The position numbers and the translations under genes are program-made. A stretch of 64,000 nt of DNA from Pseudohongiella spirulinae (GTDB taxonomy: Bacteria > Pseudomonadota > Gammaproteobacteria > Pseudomonadales > Pseudohongiellaceae), in contig NZ_CP013189.1 in the NCBI RefSeq assembly GCF_001444425.1, positions 3,038,001 to 3,102,000 of the forward strand. The letters run 5' to 3'. Position 1 is the stretch's first letter; the number at the start of each line of letters is the position of its first letter. The notes below the pieces were generated by a model that made no database searches, had not been told where the DNA came from, and was given only the letters and a program-made list of their open reading frames with translations. This document shows positions 1-8,070 of this stretch, in pieces.

Positions 1-1432
1 GAATATTGGCAACCTCCTCCAGGTCTTCAAACACCTCGGGAGTCTCGAGCATAAGCATAGCAATCACATCACCGTCCGGATTATCCGGCGACCAAACGTT
101 GAATCCTTCAAAAAAAGACACCGCCTGGCGCGCTTCTTCGAGACTCCTCACATGTGGAATCACGACGCCATCTACACCCAGCGCAAGCAACTCCTGCACC
201 CTGGCGCGCGCAACATCTGCACCGTCGTCAGAAATGGAGGGTATACGCACCAGCAGGTCTTGCGAGGAACTGCCACGCTCCAGTCCCTCAATCAGATCTC
301 GCGCCCAGCTTACATCGTACTGCGATTCAAGACTGACAAATGCATAGTCCAACAGCATGTTCTGAGCCAGATCCAGCCCTGTCTGCACAGTGTATGGAGT
401 TTGTGTTACGTACTGGCCGAAGGCTACCTGACCGGCTTCCCACAATTCAGTCAGGCTACGCTGATCTGCCGCAGACTGCACACCGTCCAGAGTACCTTCG
501 ATTTCATGATAGACACGTCTTATTGCGAAGGGAGCCTGATTATCACTCGCGTCCCATGTGCCGTATTGCCCCCAATCCGCATTGCTGACTGCCGGACATG
601 CATTGGGAGATTCGCACAACTCACCCGCAGCATGCAGACGCGCCGATTCATCAATTACTGCTGCAATCGCCTGTCGATAGGTTTCGAGGTCGCGCTCCAT
701 GGAAGCCGCGTCATCAATAAATCCATGGCCGGGAACAAACCAGGACACATCCATGGACTGCGCTTTTTCAATTGCGACGACCCACTCACTCGGGTAGGCA
801 GAACGCATAGCCGGGAAAAGGCCGCGCATATAGATTTCACTGAGGAAAAGTATCTTGCTTTCCGGCAAGTACACCGCCAGATCGCCACCTGTATGAGCAC
901 GCCCTAAGTTCAGGACTTCAATTTCGGTGTCACCCAGAGTCAATTGACGTTTATCCGTCACGATTTGCTCCGGACTATAGTCAGAACCGGAAAGCCTGAG
1001 CTGCGATACCGGTGAGGAAATAAACTGCACATCAGGGTAAGCGGCTTTAAATGCGGCATTACCGCCAACGTGGTCACCATGGTCTGATGCGACCACGACG
1101 TATTTAATCGGTTGAGAGGTCAGATCTTCGATGAAATCGATCATCAGTTTTGTTTGCCATACATCGCCCTGACCATCGACGACCATGACACCGTCGTTTG
1201 TAACAATAATCAAACTGACAGTATTAAAAACGGTGCCATCCGGGAGCGGCGAATGCAGCCCCTCATAGGCGTAAATTCCTGGAGCCAGCTCTTGAGAGCG
1301 GGGAAAATCAACATCCTGAAGACCGCGGCTCGCGATATCAGCGGATGGAAACGCGCTGACGTAACCGGCCAACGAAGTAAATGAAAATAATGCACCCAGC
1401 AGTATCAAAAACGACAATTTTCGATCTTTCAT
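1..1432 (-). CDS. Exported MBL-fold hydrolase fused to HpcH/HpaI aldolase-like domain (C-terminus outside window)
   Basis: An open frame runs leftward from an ATG at 1432 to the window edge without a stop, giving 477 codons. Residues 1-27 look like a signal peptide. Residues about 45-240 are a metallo-beta-lactamase (MBL) fold with SDHGDH at 116-121, AHTGGD (His180) and PGHG (His236). The first metal His of the usual HxHxDH is Ser116. From about residue 315 the chain resembles the N-terminal half of HpcH/HpaI aldolases: FGQYVTQTP, then LDYAFVSLES, LLVRIP, and GVDGVVIPHVRSLEEARQAV. The catalytic-His region of that family reads ESQYD here, while the Arg and the LETPE metal-ligand region remain. 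Both folds share one frame, so this is a true fusion. The substrate is unknown. HpcH/HpaI enzymes are normally cytoplasmic, so an exported copy is odd. Confidence 0.8.
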   Translation of the reverse strand, partial: MKDRKLSFLILLGALFSFTSLAGYVSAFPSADIASRGLQDVDFPRSQELAPGIYAYEGLHSPLPDGTVFNTVSLIIVTNDGVMVVDGQGDVWQTKLMIDFIEDLTSQPIKYVVVASDHGDHVGGNAAFKAAYPDVQFISSPVSQLRLSGSDYSPEQIVTDKRQLTLGDTEIEVLNLGRAHTGGDLAVYLPESKILFLSEIYMRGLFPAMRSAYPSEWVVAIEKAQSMDVSWFVPGHGFIDDAASMERDLETYRQAIAAVIDESARLHAAGELCESPNACPAVSNADWGQYGTWDASDNQAPFAIRRVYHEIEGTLDGVQSAADQRSLTELWEAGQVAFGQYVTQTPYTVQTGLDLAQNMLLDYAFVSLESQYDVSWARDLIEGLERGSSSQDLLVRIPSISDDGADVARARVQELLALGVDGVVIPHVRSLEEARQAVSFFEGFNVWSPDNPDGDVIAMLMLETPEVFEDLEEVANI

Positions 1433-1504
1433 ATCATACTCCACACTGGAACACGATCCGGCTATCAAGCACCGGATAGTTGGTCTCGCACTAACCGGCC
1501 GAAC

Positions 1505-1545
1505 CTGAAAACAACCCGCTGCCTCAAGATGAGACAACGGGCTGT
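1505..1545 (-). terminator. Putative rho-independent terminator after the first TonB receptor
   Basis: A hairpin of about 16 pairs, including several G-U wobbles, and a 3-nt loop spans 1511-1545. On the minus strand it is followed by TTTTC. It lies about 70 bp past the stop of the receptor gene that ends at 1618, so it probably ends that transcript. Confidence 0.6.
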
Positions 1546-1617
1546 GTGCAGAAGGCGATAACGACCGCAGATTACACGGTGAGTTCTCGCCTCTATCAAG
1601 CTCTACGGACTATCAAC

Positions 1618-4503
1618 TTAGAACTCGTAGTCCAAGCCCACACGTACGATACGTCCCATGCGCTCATAGAAAGTCATGTTGCCCGGGCCTGACCAGAAGC
1701 TGGTTGAAGCAACAGCCGCCGGATTCCGGTCAAACACGTTCTGGAAGTTCATGAACACCTTGCCATTTTCAAGAGCGTAGTTAAACCCAAGATCGAAGTA
1801 GGTAATGGATTCAATGCTATTGTTATTCACAGTCGGATTCGCGGCTGTAGAAACAGGGCACGATCCAGGTGCGCACTCGATGTAACGGTTATCATATACA
1901 CCAGCCCCCAGACCCCGCGCAGTGAATGTCACATCCAGCGGTCCGTTTGCATATGTCACAGAGCTAAGGAACCGGCTCTCAGCAGAGTTGAGACCGAAGC
2001 TTGGCGCGCCAATGCTGGGTCCAACTTTACCAACACCATCCGCAACGATCACGCCATCATTGGTTTCCAGAGTATCAACATAGGTGAACAATGCACGGAA
2101 TGACAGATCACCCGCAAGATTGGAACTAATGTTGGACAGAGGAAAACGGTAGCTCATTTCCAGGTCGTAGCCCGCCGCCCGCTGCGACAGGACATTCTGT
2201 GGCTGATTGAAAATCTGCACAATCTGGTTATTACCCGGATCGCGCACAATGCTGTTACACAGCGCCTCATCGCCATCAAAACAGCGATCTACCACAGCCT
2301 GTCCACCGATGGACAGGATGGCATCCTCAACCTCGATGTCATAATAGTCCAGCGACATGGCAAACTCGGGCAACCACGACGGCTGATACACAAAACCCAG
2401 ACCGGTGGTATCACCAATCTCGGGCTGAATGTTCGGATTACCCCGCGTCTGGCTGACTACCTGGCTCTCAACACCCAGGAATGGGTCACGAATGGTACCG
2501 GTTCCGGAGGTGCCCGCGTCGAACAGATCACCCAGACTGGGCGCCCGGATGTCGCGCGAACGGGTCGCACGGATACGCAGATCATCGGTAGGGCGCCAGC
2601 TCAGACCGACCTTCCAGGTATCCACGTCGCCGGAAGTACTGTAGTCCGTCCAGCGAAACGCGCCATTAAGATCCAACTGATCGTCAGCCAGCAGCGGAAT
2701 CACAGTCTCGGCGTAAAATTCGGTAACATCATAATCGCCGAATGTCGGATTGTAGTTACCGCCTGTTAACACACCCGCCCGGTCTTCCGCACTGGATGCG
2801 CTGTTGCCCACCTCCTCAGTACGATACGAAGCACCAAAGGCAACAGACACAGGGCCTGCCCAGTTTTCAATGGGATCACCTGACATGCTGCCAGACACCA
2901 TTTCCTGCTTGATGCGCATGTTCATCCAGCCGGTAGTGTATGCATATGCCAACGCTTCCGGAGAGGCCACACCCAGACCCATATTGTTGTAAGGTGCGCA
3001 GGCCGGATCATCGTTTGCCGGGTTGCTGTCAACATTAATACGGCAAGCCGGGTTTCCGTTACTATCCAGGACCACATCCGTGGCCAGGTTGTATTTGGCG
3101 TTGTTCAGGTTGTTTGGAGTTTTCTGTTGGACATCATTCCAGTTACTGACAAATGAGGCATCCCATGACCATGGGGTATCCGCTATAGCCACTTCACCTT
3201 CTGCACCCAGCACAAAGCGGGTCATTTTGCGTCGGCTCTGGAACTGAATGTTACCACCGTCGCCATTAACACTTCCCATCCTGAACGACGTAATGCCGTT
3301 GGCATCCATCTGATCCTGGACAGACTGCGGGATAAAGGGGTTATCACGCCGGATGGTGATATTACCCAGCCTGAAAGCAAAGGCCGTCGCCGGGTTAGTT
3401 GACAGCGAGTCACCATACATGAACTCACCATAAACCGTGGTCGAATCAGTCAGATCATAACTGGTGCGCAGGAACAGATTATCGCGCTCCTGCTCCAGCG
3501 ACAAACCGGTTACACGGTGAAGGGTGGACGTTTCCCAGTCGCCACCTGACATCCAGATGCCACTAACGATCGATCCGAACTCAAAGGGAGCAGGCACGCC
3601 GCCCTCAGTAAACTGCGTGCCCCGAAGCGGACAAGCACCACCACCTGCAGGCGAACAACTTAAAATCAAGCCACCATAGGTAGCACGCTCCAGACCCGCG
3701 TTATCAATGATGGTATAGAAAGGCTGCGAATTATCGGAGGCATACGCCGGATTGGGCACAAGAGCAGTCATGCCTTCGGCCCAGCTACGCGGCTTACCCT
3801 GAATACCTTCATCGTATCCGCGCTCCACGTCGATCAGGAAATGACCACGGCTGTCAGCAAACTCCATACCACCGCTGAATCCGGCTACGTATGCATCACC
3901 GTCTCCCTTGGTTGTACGAGAACCCTGAAAGCGAGCCTTGAAACCCGTGTAATCCTTGTCAAGCATGAAGTTGACTACACCCGCAAGGGCGTCTGCACCG
4001 TAGGTCGCTGATGCACCACCGGTGGTTACCTCAACGCGACGCACCAGACCACTTGGCAGATTGCTGACATCAACTGCGCCTCCCCGGGCGCCACCGATTG
4101 ATGCACCTACTACGCGCTTGCCATCCAGCAAAATCAGGGTCCGGTTTGGACCTAGACCACGCAGGTCAAGCAGATTGGTGCCAGACGTACCATCACTCAC
4201 ACTGACATTATTGCGTGCGTTCTGGGAGCCCTGAAATACCGGAAGACGCTCAACCAGCTCCCCGATCTGGGTGACGGGCATTTGATCAAACGCCTCCTCA
4301 TCCAGTGCAGACACAGGCGTCGGAGCTTCGTAGCCGCTTCGCGTGATCAGGGAGCCTGTTACGACAACCTCCTCAATCCTCGTGTCACCGTCAGTCTGCT
4401 GCGCAAGGGCACCGTTTGCGGAAAGCATTGCCGCTATGGCACTGGCCCCCACAAAGCTGGCAGATCGCGCCTGCATGCAAATGTGCATGTATTTTTTCTT
4501 CAT
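1618..4503 (-). CDS. TonB-dependent receptor
   Basis: This is an outer-membrane, TonB-energised uptake receptor of 961 residues. A long signal peptide ends near ALA-QQ (about residue 35). A TonB-box-like segment, IEEVVVTGS, follows, then a plug domain with LLDLRGLGPNRTLILLDGKR and TGGASATYGADALAGVVN, and then a long beta-barrel ending in the typical terminal Phe (VGLDYEF). GGAGG lies 9 nt before the ATG as GGAGG-ACGAACGGA. The size and plug style match the large Oar/CirA-like receptors that are abundant in marine gammaproteobacteria. The ligand cannot be read from the sequence, but a Fur-box-like site just upstream suggests iron-responsive control. It is a single-gene unit with a hairpin terminator downstream. 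Confidence 0.93.
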   Translation of the reverse strand: MKKKYMHICMQARSASFVGASAIAAMLSANGALAQQTDGDTRIEEVVVTGSLITRSGYEAPTPVSALDEEAFDQMPVTQIGELVERLPVFQGSQNARNNVSVSDGTSGTNLLDLRGLGPNRTLILLDGKRVVGASIGGARGGAVDVSNLPSGLVRRVEVTTGGASATYGADALAGVVNFMLDKDYTGFKARFQGSRTTKGDGDAYVAGFSGGMEFADSRGHFLIDVERGYDEGIQGKPRSWAEGMTALVPNPAYASDNSQPFYTIIDNAGLERATYGGLILSCSPAGGGACPLRGTQFTEGGVPAPFEFGSIVSGIWMSGGDWETSTLHRVTGLSLEQERDNLFLRTSYDLTDSTTVYGEFMYGDSLSTNPATAFAFRLGNITIRRDNPFIPQSVQDQMDANGITSFRMGSVNGDGGNIQFQSRRKMTRFVLGAEGEVAIADTPWSWDASFVSNWNDVQQKTPNNLNNAKYNLATDVVLDSNGNPACRINVDSNPANDDPACAPYNNMGLGVASPEALAYAYTTGWMNMRIKQEMVSGSMSGDPIENWAGPVSVAFGASYRTEEVGNSASSAEDRAGVLTGGNYNPTFGDYDVTEFYAETVIPLLADDQLDLNGAFRWTDYSTSGDVDTWKVGLSWRPTDDLRIRATRSRDIRAPSLGDLFDAGTSGTGTIRDPFLGVESQVVSQTRGNPNIQPEIGDTTGLGFVYQPSWLPEFAMSLDYYDIEVEDAILSIGGQAVVDRCFDGDEALCNSIVRDPGNNQIVQIFNQPQNVLSQRAAGYDLEMSYRFPLSNISSNLAGDLSFRALFTYVDTLETNDGVIVADGVGKVGPSIGAPSFGLNSAESRFLSSVTYANGPLDVTFTARGLGAGVYDNRYIECAPGSCPVSTAANPTVNNNSIESITYFDLGFNYALENGKVFMNFQNVFDRNPAAVASTSFWSGPGNMTFYERMGRIVRVGLDYEF

Positions 4504-4522
4504 TCCGTTCGTCCTCCACTGA

Positions 4523-4541
4523 TGTTCTCATTATCATTATA
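4523..4541 (-). promoter_or_regulatory. Candidate Fur box upstream of TonB receptor
   Basis: On the minus strand the site reads TATAATGATAATGAGAACA. Its left part matches the classical Fur consensus GATAATGATAATCATTATC at 11 consecutive positions (ATAATGATAAT), while the right arm is poor. It lies about 20-38 bp before the receptor start codon, a normal place for an iron-repressed operator. Confidence 0.5.
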
Positions 4542-5037
4542 AGAAGAATCGTTACCATTACTTGCGGGTTTCTACATTGATCAGTCCGCTAAACCTGATA
4601 TGCAGCTCTCCCCCCCAAAGTCAATACACTTGGGTCAACCCTCAGAGATGATACACTTTAGGCACACAATGTAAAGTACTGTGTGTCACAATAAACGCAG
4701 CAGATATAAATTTATTAGCACCCACGACAATCGATCATGACAACCGTGTGATTCATACCACCTCATGCACCAATACTCAAAGAGAAATTTTTGTAGCTAT
4801 GGCACATATAAAGCGAAAAACTTATTGACTGGACACTGAACTCCTTTCTTCTCACACCACACTCAGGGCTAAGCCACCGACTCAAGATCCTGAGCACGCG
4901 CCTTGCCTTTACAGGATATGTCCGCGACGGCCAGCGCCGTCAGATTAAATACTCCTCGCCCCGAAACAGGGGGTATTAACACGTGAGCCGACCTTTCCAG
5001 ACCAGGCAGCAAGACACACACGGGCGACAGGATGCCG
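4542..5037. other. Intergenic region, no supported gene
   Basis: About 500 bp lie between the receptor promoter and a malic-enzyme fragment. The part next to the receptor is AT-rich and probably holds its promoter. Near 4947-4978 there is an imperfect inverted repeat (AATAC and CCCC pairing with GGGG and GTATT). Short ORFs here show no family resemblance and no ribosome binding site. Confidence 0.5.
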
Positions 5038-5263
5038 CTACAATGCGACGAACCGATCAGCCAGGACATCAATAGCTTTTGCGCATGCCTGTTTCATTTC
5101 CATATCAGTCTGCGTGGCTCCGCAATCCAGCGCACCCCGGAAAATAAAGGGATCTCGTGGCATTTTTTGTGTAAGCGGGCCTATTAATACACTTGGGGCA
5201 GAGAGATACAGAAACACATCTGCATTGAGCAGCGCATCTTCAAGAGTCCGATCAGCAGATCAA
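5038..5263 (-). pseudogene. Malic enzyme remnant (C-terminal NAD-binding part, internally deleted)
   Basis: On the minus strand an open stretch without a start codon, preceded by an in-frame stop, encodes RTLEDALLNADVFLYLSAPS, then QKMPRDPFIF, directly joined to ALDCGATQTDMEMKQACAKA and a stop. These match three consecutive conserved blocks of NAD(P)-malic enzymes: the LEEAL-GADVFIGLSAPG block, the block around DPIIFA, and the late ALDVRATQINEEMK block. The segment between the last two, normally about 60-70 residues, is missing. No catalytic N-terminal domain is present nearby. It is a relic of a gene deleted between the receptor and paaE. Confidence 0.7.
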
Positions 5264-5274
5264 TAACGCGCCTA

Positions 5275-6372
5275 TCACACCTGATCAAAGTCAACGACCA
5301 CATGATCACTCACCGGATGTGATTGGCATGTCAGAATAACCCCTGCCGCCACCTCTTGCGCCGTTAGCGAGTGATTAAGATCCATCTCCACTTCGCCTTC
5401 CATCACACGCGCTTTACAGGTAGCACACACGCCGGCTTTACAGGAGAATGGCAAATCAGCCCCATTACGCATGGCACCATCAAGAATATTCTCGCCATCG
5501 GCTGACAGGTCAAACTGAATTGAACGACCACCCACTTTCACGTCAATTTTGCTTACTCGCCCACCGCTTCTTTTCGCCCGCTCATGATGCTTCGCGATCG
5601 CCGTTTTTGCGTCGTCAGGCGAGGAATAGAACAACTCATAATGGATGTTGTCTTCGTCAACACCGGCGTCACGCAGCCCCTTCGAGACTTCAGAAATCAT
5701 GGACTCAGGACCACACAAGAAGAACTCATCGGTACTCTCTATATCAATCAATTTCATTTTGTTCAGCTCACCGCCTTTTTTATTGTCAAGGCGCCCAAAC
5801 AGAACATCCGCATCCTGCTTCTCCCGACTGAGAATATTAAGCCAGTTGAGACGCGTCATATAACGGTTTTTCAGAAACCCAAGCTCTTCCTTGAACATAA
5901 CCGTTGCGGAGTTTCGATTGCCGTAGAGAAGCGTAACGGTGCTGTTGGGTTCTTGAGACAATATGCTTTTGACAATAGACAGTACAGGTGTGATGCCGCT
6001 GCCCGCGCAGACGCACATGTAGTTTTTCTCGTTATTGGCGTCCAATTGTGTGTAAAAATTCCCACCGGGGGGCAAGACATCAATGGTGTCACCGACCTTT
6101 AACTCAGTGTTCACAAAATTAGAAAAGATACCACCATCAATACGCTTGATGCCTACCTGCAATACACCGTCATCAACGCCCGAACAAATGGAATACGAAC
6201 GGCGATATTCCTCGCCTGCTATAGTCTTTTTGAGAGTAATGTATTGACCCTGGATAAATCGGAATATCTCCCTGAGATCATCAGGCACGTCAAAAGTAAT
6301 ACAAACGGCGCTGTCAGTTTCCGGCCTGATGTCAGAAATAGACAAAGGGTAAAACGTGTTGTTTTTCATCAT
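5275..6372 (-). CDS. paaE: 1,2-phenylacetyl-CoA epoxidase reductase subunit PaaE
   Basis: This is the reductase of the ring-epoxidising PaaABCE complex. It passes electrons from NADPH through FAD and a 2Fe-2S cluster to the diiron oxygenase PaaA. Of 365 residues, 1-100 form the FAD domain (RRSYSICS), about 105-235 the NAD(P) domain (GSGITPVLSI, FLCGPESMI), and 265-365 a plant-type ferredoxin domain with CKAGVCATCKARV and a final Cys in LTCQSHP. The terminal ferredoxin and the length are typical of PaaE. It sits about 8 kb from paaABCD and is separated from them by unrelated transcription units, whereas in most genomes it follows paaD. It begins MM, so either ATG could start. Confidence 0.9.
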   Translation of the reverse strand: MMKNNTFYPLSISDIRPETDSAVCITFDVPDDLREIFRFIQGQYITLKKTIAGEEYRRSYSICSGVDDGVLQVGIKRIDGGIFSNFVNTELKVGDTIDVLPPGGNFYTQLDANNEKNYMCVCAGSGITPVLSIVKSILSQEPNSTVTLLYGNRNSATVMFKEELGFLKNRYMTRLNWLNILSREKQDADVLFGRLDNKKGGELNKMKLIDIESTDEFFLCGPESMISEVSKGLRDAGVDEDNIHYELFYSSPDDAKTAIAKHHERAKRSGGRVSKIDVKVGGRSIQFDLSADGENILDGAMRNGADLPFSCKAGVCATCKARVMEGEVEMDLNHSLTAQEVAAGVILTCQSHPVSDHVVVDFDQV

Positions 6373-6497
6373 TGCTGCCTTTCAAATGCAATTTTAACCA
6401 TCGGACGATTTTTAACGCTGCACCCGGCTACTACCTTGTCAAAGACAGGGCCAGGCTGACCACTCAGTGAAATTTCGTTCTCCAGCACGGGTTTGAT

Positions 6498-7808
6498 TTA
6501 CACGAAGCGGATTACCAGATACGTCAAACCGACCGATACAAAGAAGATCATACCAATCCAGCTCAGCACTCGCATTACCGTACCAGGCTGAAGGGCCGCC
6601 GGTGTGTGCGAGGAAGTGATGAGGCGGAAGTTCAGATAGCCGTAAATGGGTGCAGAGAAAAAGGCCATGATCGTCACCACATCTATCAGACGCGTCAACG
6701 AACCAGCGAATGACATTATTACCAGCAGCGCTCCAGAAGCAACAAAACCCATCCACATCAGATAAAGTTTCTCAGGAGACTTCAGCTGTGGCGCGATCAG
6801 TCTACAACCTACCGCCATAGCACGTGAGTATCCGTCGATAACGGTCAAGGTTGTCGAATACATGGTCGCCAATGCTGCAATAGCAATAACAGGCCCCGCC
6901 CACGCACCCAGCAACTGAACATACACTCCCACCAACTGAGTAATGAAGCCACCACCGGATTCCTGCAAGACCATGCCGGTTCCGTGCATTCCAAGCGCAC
7001 CCAGACTAAGGAATACCAACGCCAACAAGGTGCTCAAACCGAAACCCACGTTAAAATCCACCCGACCATCTTTCAATGTTACTTTTTGGCCGGCCGCACG
7101 ACCCTTTGCCTGCACCCATAGCGACTGAAATACCGAGACCTCGATCGGCGCCGGCATCCAACCCATAAGCGCTATCAAGAAGGCCAGAGATGTAAGCGTC
7201 CACGGAGACGGACTGACAAAGTCAGGTGATGCGCCTGGCAGGCTGATCAGCGCAGCGACAAGCGCCACAGCCGTGGCAACAACAAGTACCGCCATAATGG
7301 GCTTCATGGCAAAATCCAGGCTCCGGTAATGGCCACGGAACAGAATCGCTATGCACGAAGTTATTATTACCAGGGCCCATACAACTGGCGGCAGAACAGC
7401 TCCGACAAAGTATTGAAGTATAGCTACGGTCACAAAGGTGACAGCCGCGGTTGATGCGATAGCAGAAACAATTGCCAGCAAAAGGAATGCATACAGAAAG
7501 CCGCGCCCCATTCGCTTGTAGCCATCCAGCAGGTTCTCACCCGTGGCAATTGCATAACGATGACCGTACTCAAAAAACGGGTATTTGAGCACGTTGATAA
7601 GCAGCACCAGCCCGATCAACTGAAAGCCGAAATCCGCACCAGCCCGAGTAGATTGCACTATATGCGAAGTACCAATGGCTGCACCCGCCATTAGCAAACC
7701 GGGACCAAGCACACGCAGAATATACTTCAACAGGCTCTTTTCAGTGGTCGGATTTTCTAAGGAATGACTATTCGAGCGGCCATCTACTTGCTGTGTTTCC
7801 TGATTCAT
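6498..7808 (-). CDS. Divergent Nramp-family transporter
   Basis: This 436-residue integral inner-membrane protein has about 11 hydrophobic helices and overall Nramp (SLC11-like) character: GPGLLMAGAAIGTSH in TM1 and LMGWMPAPIEVSVFQSLW in TM6. In classical Mn/Fe transporters TM1 carries the metal-binding DPGN motif and TM6 carries MPH. Here the DPGN position reads around AIGTSH, and MPH is replaced by MPAP. It therefore belongs to the Nramp-related branch without DPGN, and the cargo may not be Mn(II) or Fe(II). It lies between paaE and the TyrR-type regulator on the same strand, with 262 bp between its start and the regulator's stop, so it probably has its own promoter. Confidence 0.85.
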   Translation of the reverse strand: MNQETQQVDGRSNSHSLENPTTEKSLLKYILRVLGPGLLMAGAAIGTSHIVQSTRAGADFGFQLIGLVLLINVLKYPFFEYGHRYAIATGENLLDGYKRMGRGFLYAFLLLAIVSAIASTAAVTFVTVAILQYFVGAVLPPVVWALVIITSCIAILFRGHYRSLDFAMKPIMAVLVVATAVALVAALISLPGASPDFVSPSPWTLTSLAFLIALMGWMPAPIEVSVFQSLWVQAKGRAAGQKVTLKDGRVDFNVGFGLSTLLALVFLSLGALGMHGTGMVLQESGGGFITQLVGVYVQLLGAWAGPVIAIAALATMYSTTLTVIDGYSRAMAVGCRLIAPQLKSPEKLYLMWMGFVASGALLVIMSFAGSLTRLIDVVTIMAFFSAPIYGYLNFRLITSSHTPAALQPGTVMRVLSWIGMIFFVSVGLTYLVIRFV

Positions 7809-8070
7809 TTCAAATCCTTATTCTACTTTTTATAGTTGCCGACCTGCCGCGACCTGATTGAGTATTCTAATGCTGCTTGCCCATCGAACGCGCCGAGAGC
7901 GCTTTGCCCAACAAACTCGACCCGGCTGGATTCCCGAAAATATGACACAATATATTTCATAGATCAACAATCTGTGTGTCGATTATTTGATAGAAAGCAG
8001 ATCAGCTGATGCCTGCTGATTCGAGCGGCCATCAAGCCAGTCCTGGCAGCCAGCACGGTCGAGCATACGC

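Noticed and set aside
152-907. Long plus-strand ORF of 251 codons
   Set aside because: It is antisense to the MBL-aldolase fusion, which has recognisable domains; the antisense product has no family resemblance.
4869-5072. Minus-strand ORF of 67 codons after the malic-enzyme remnant
   Set aside because: It overlaps the remnant in another frame, has no ribosome binding site and no similarity I can see.
5584-6102. 172-codon plus-strand ORF inside paaE
   Set aside because: Shadow of a well-supported gene; no start signal or homology.
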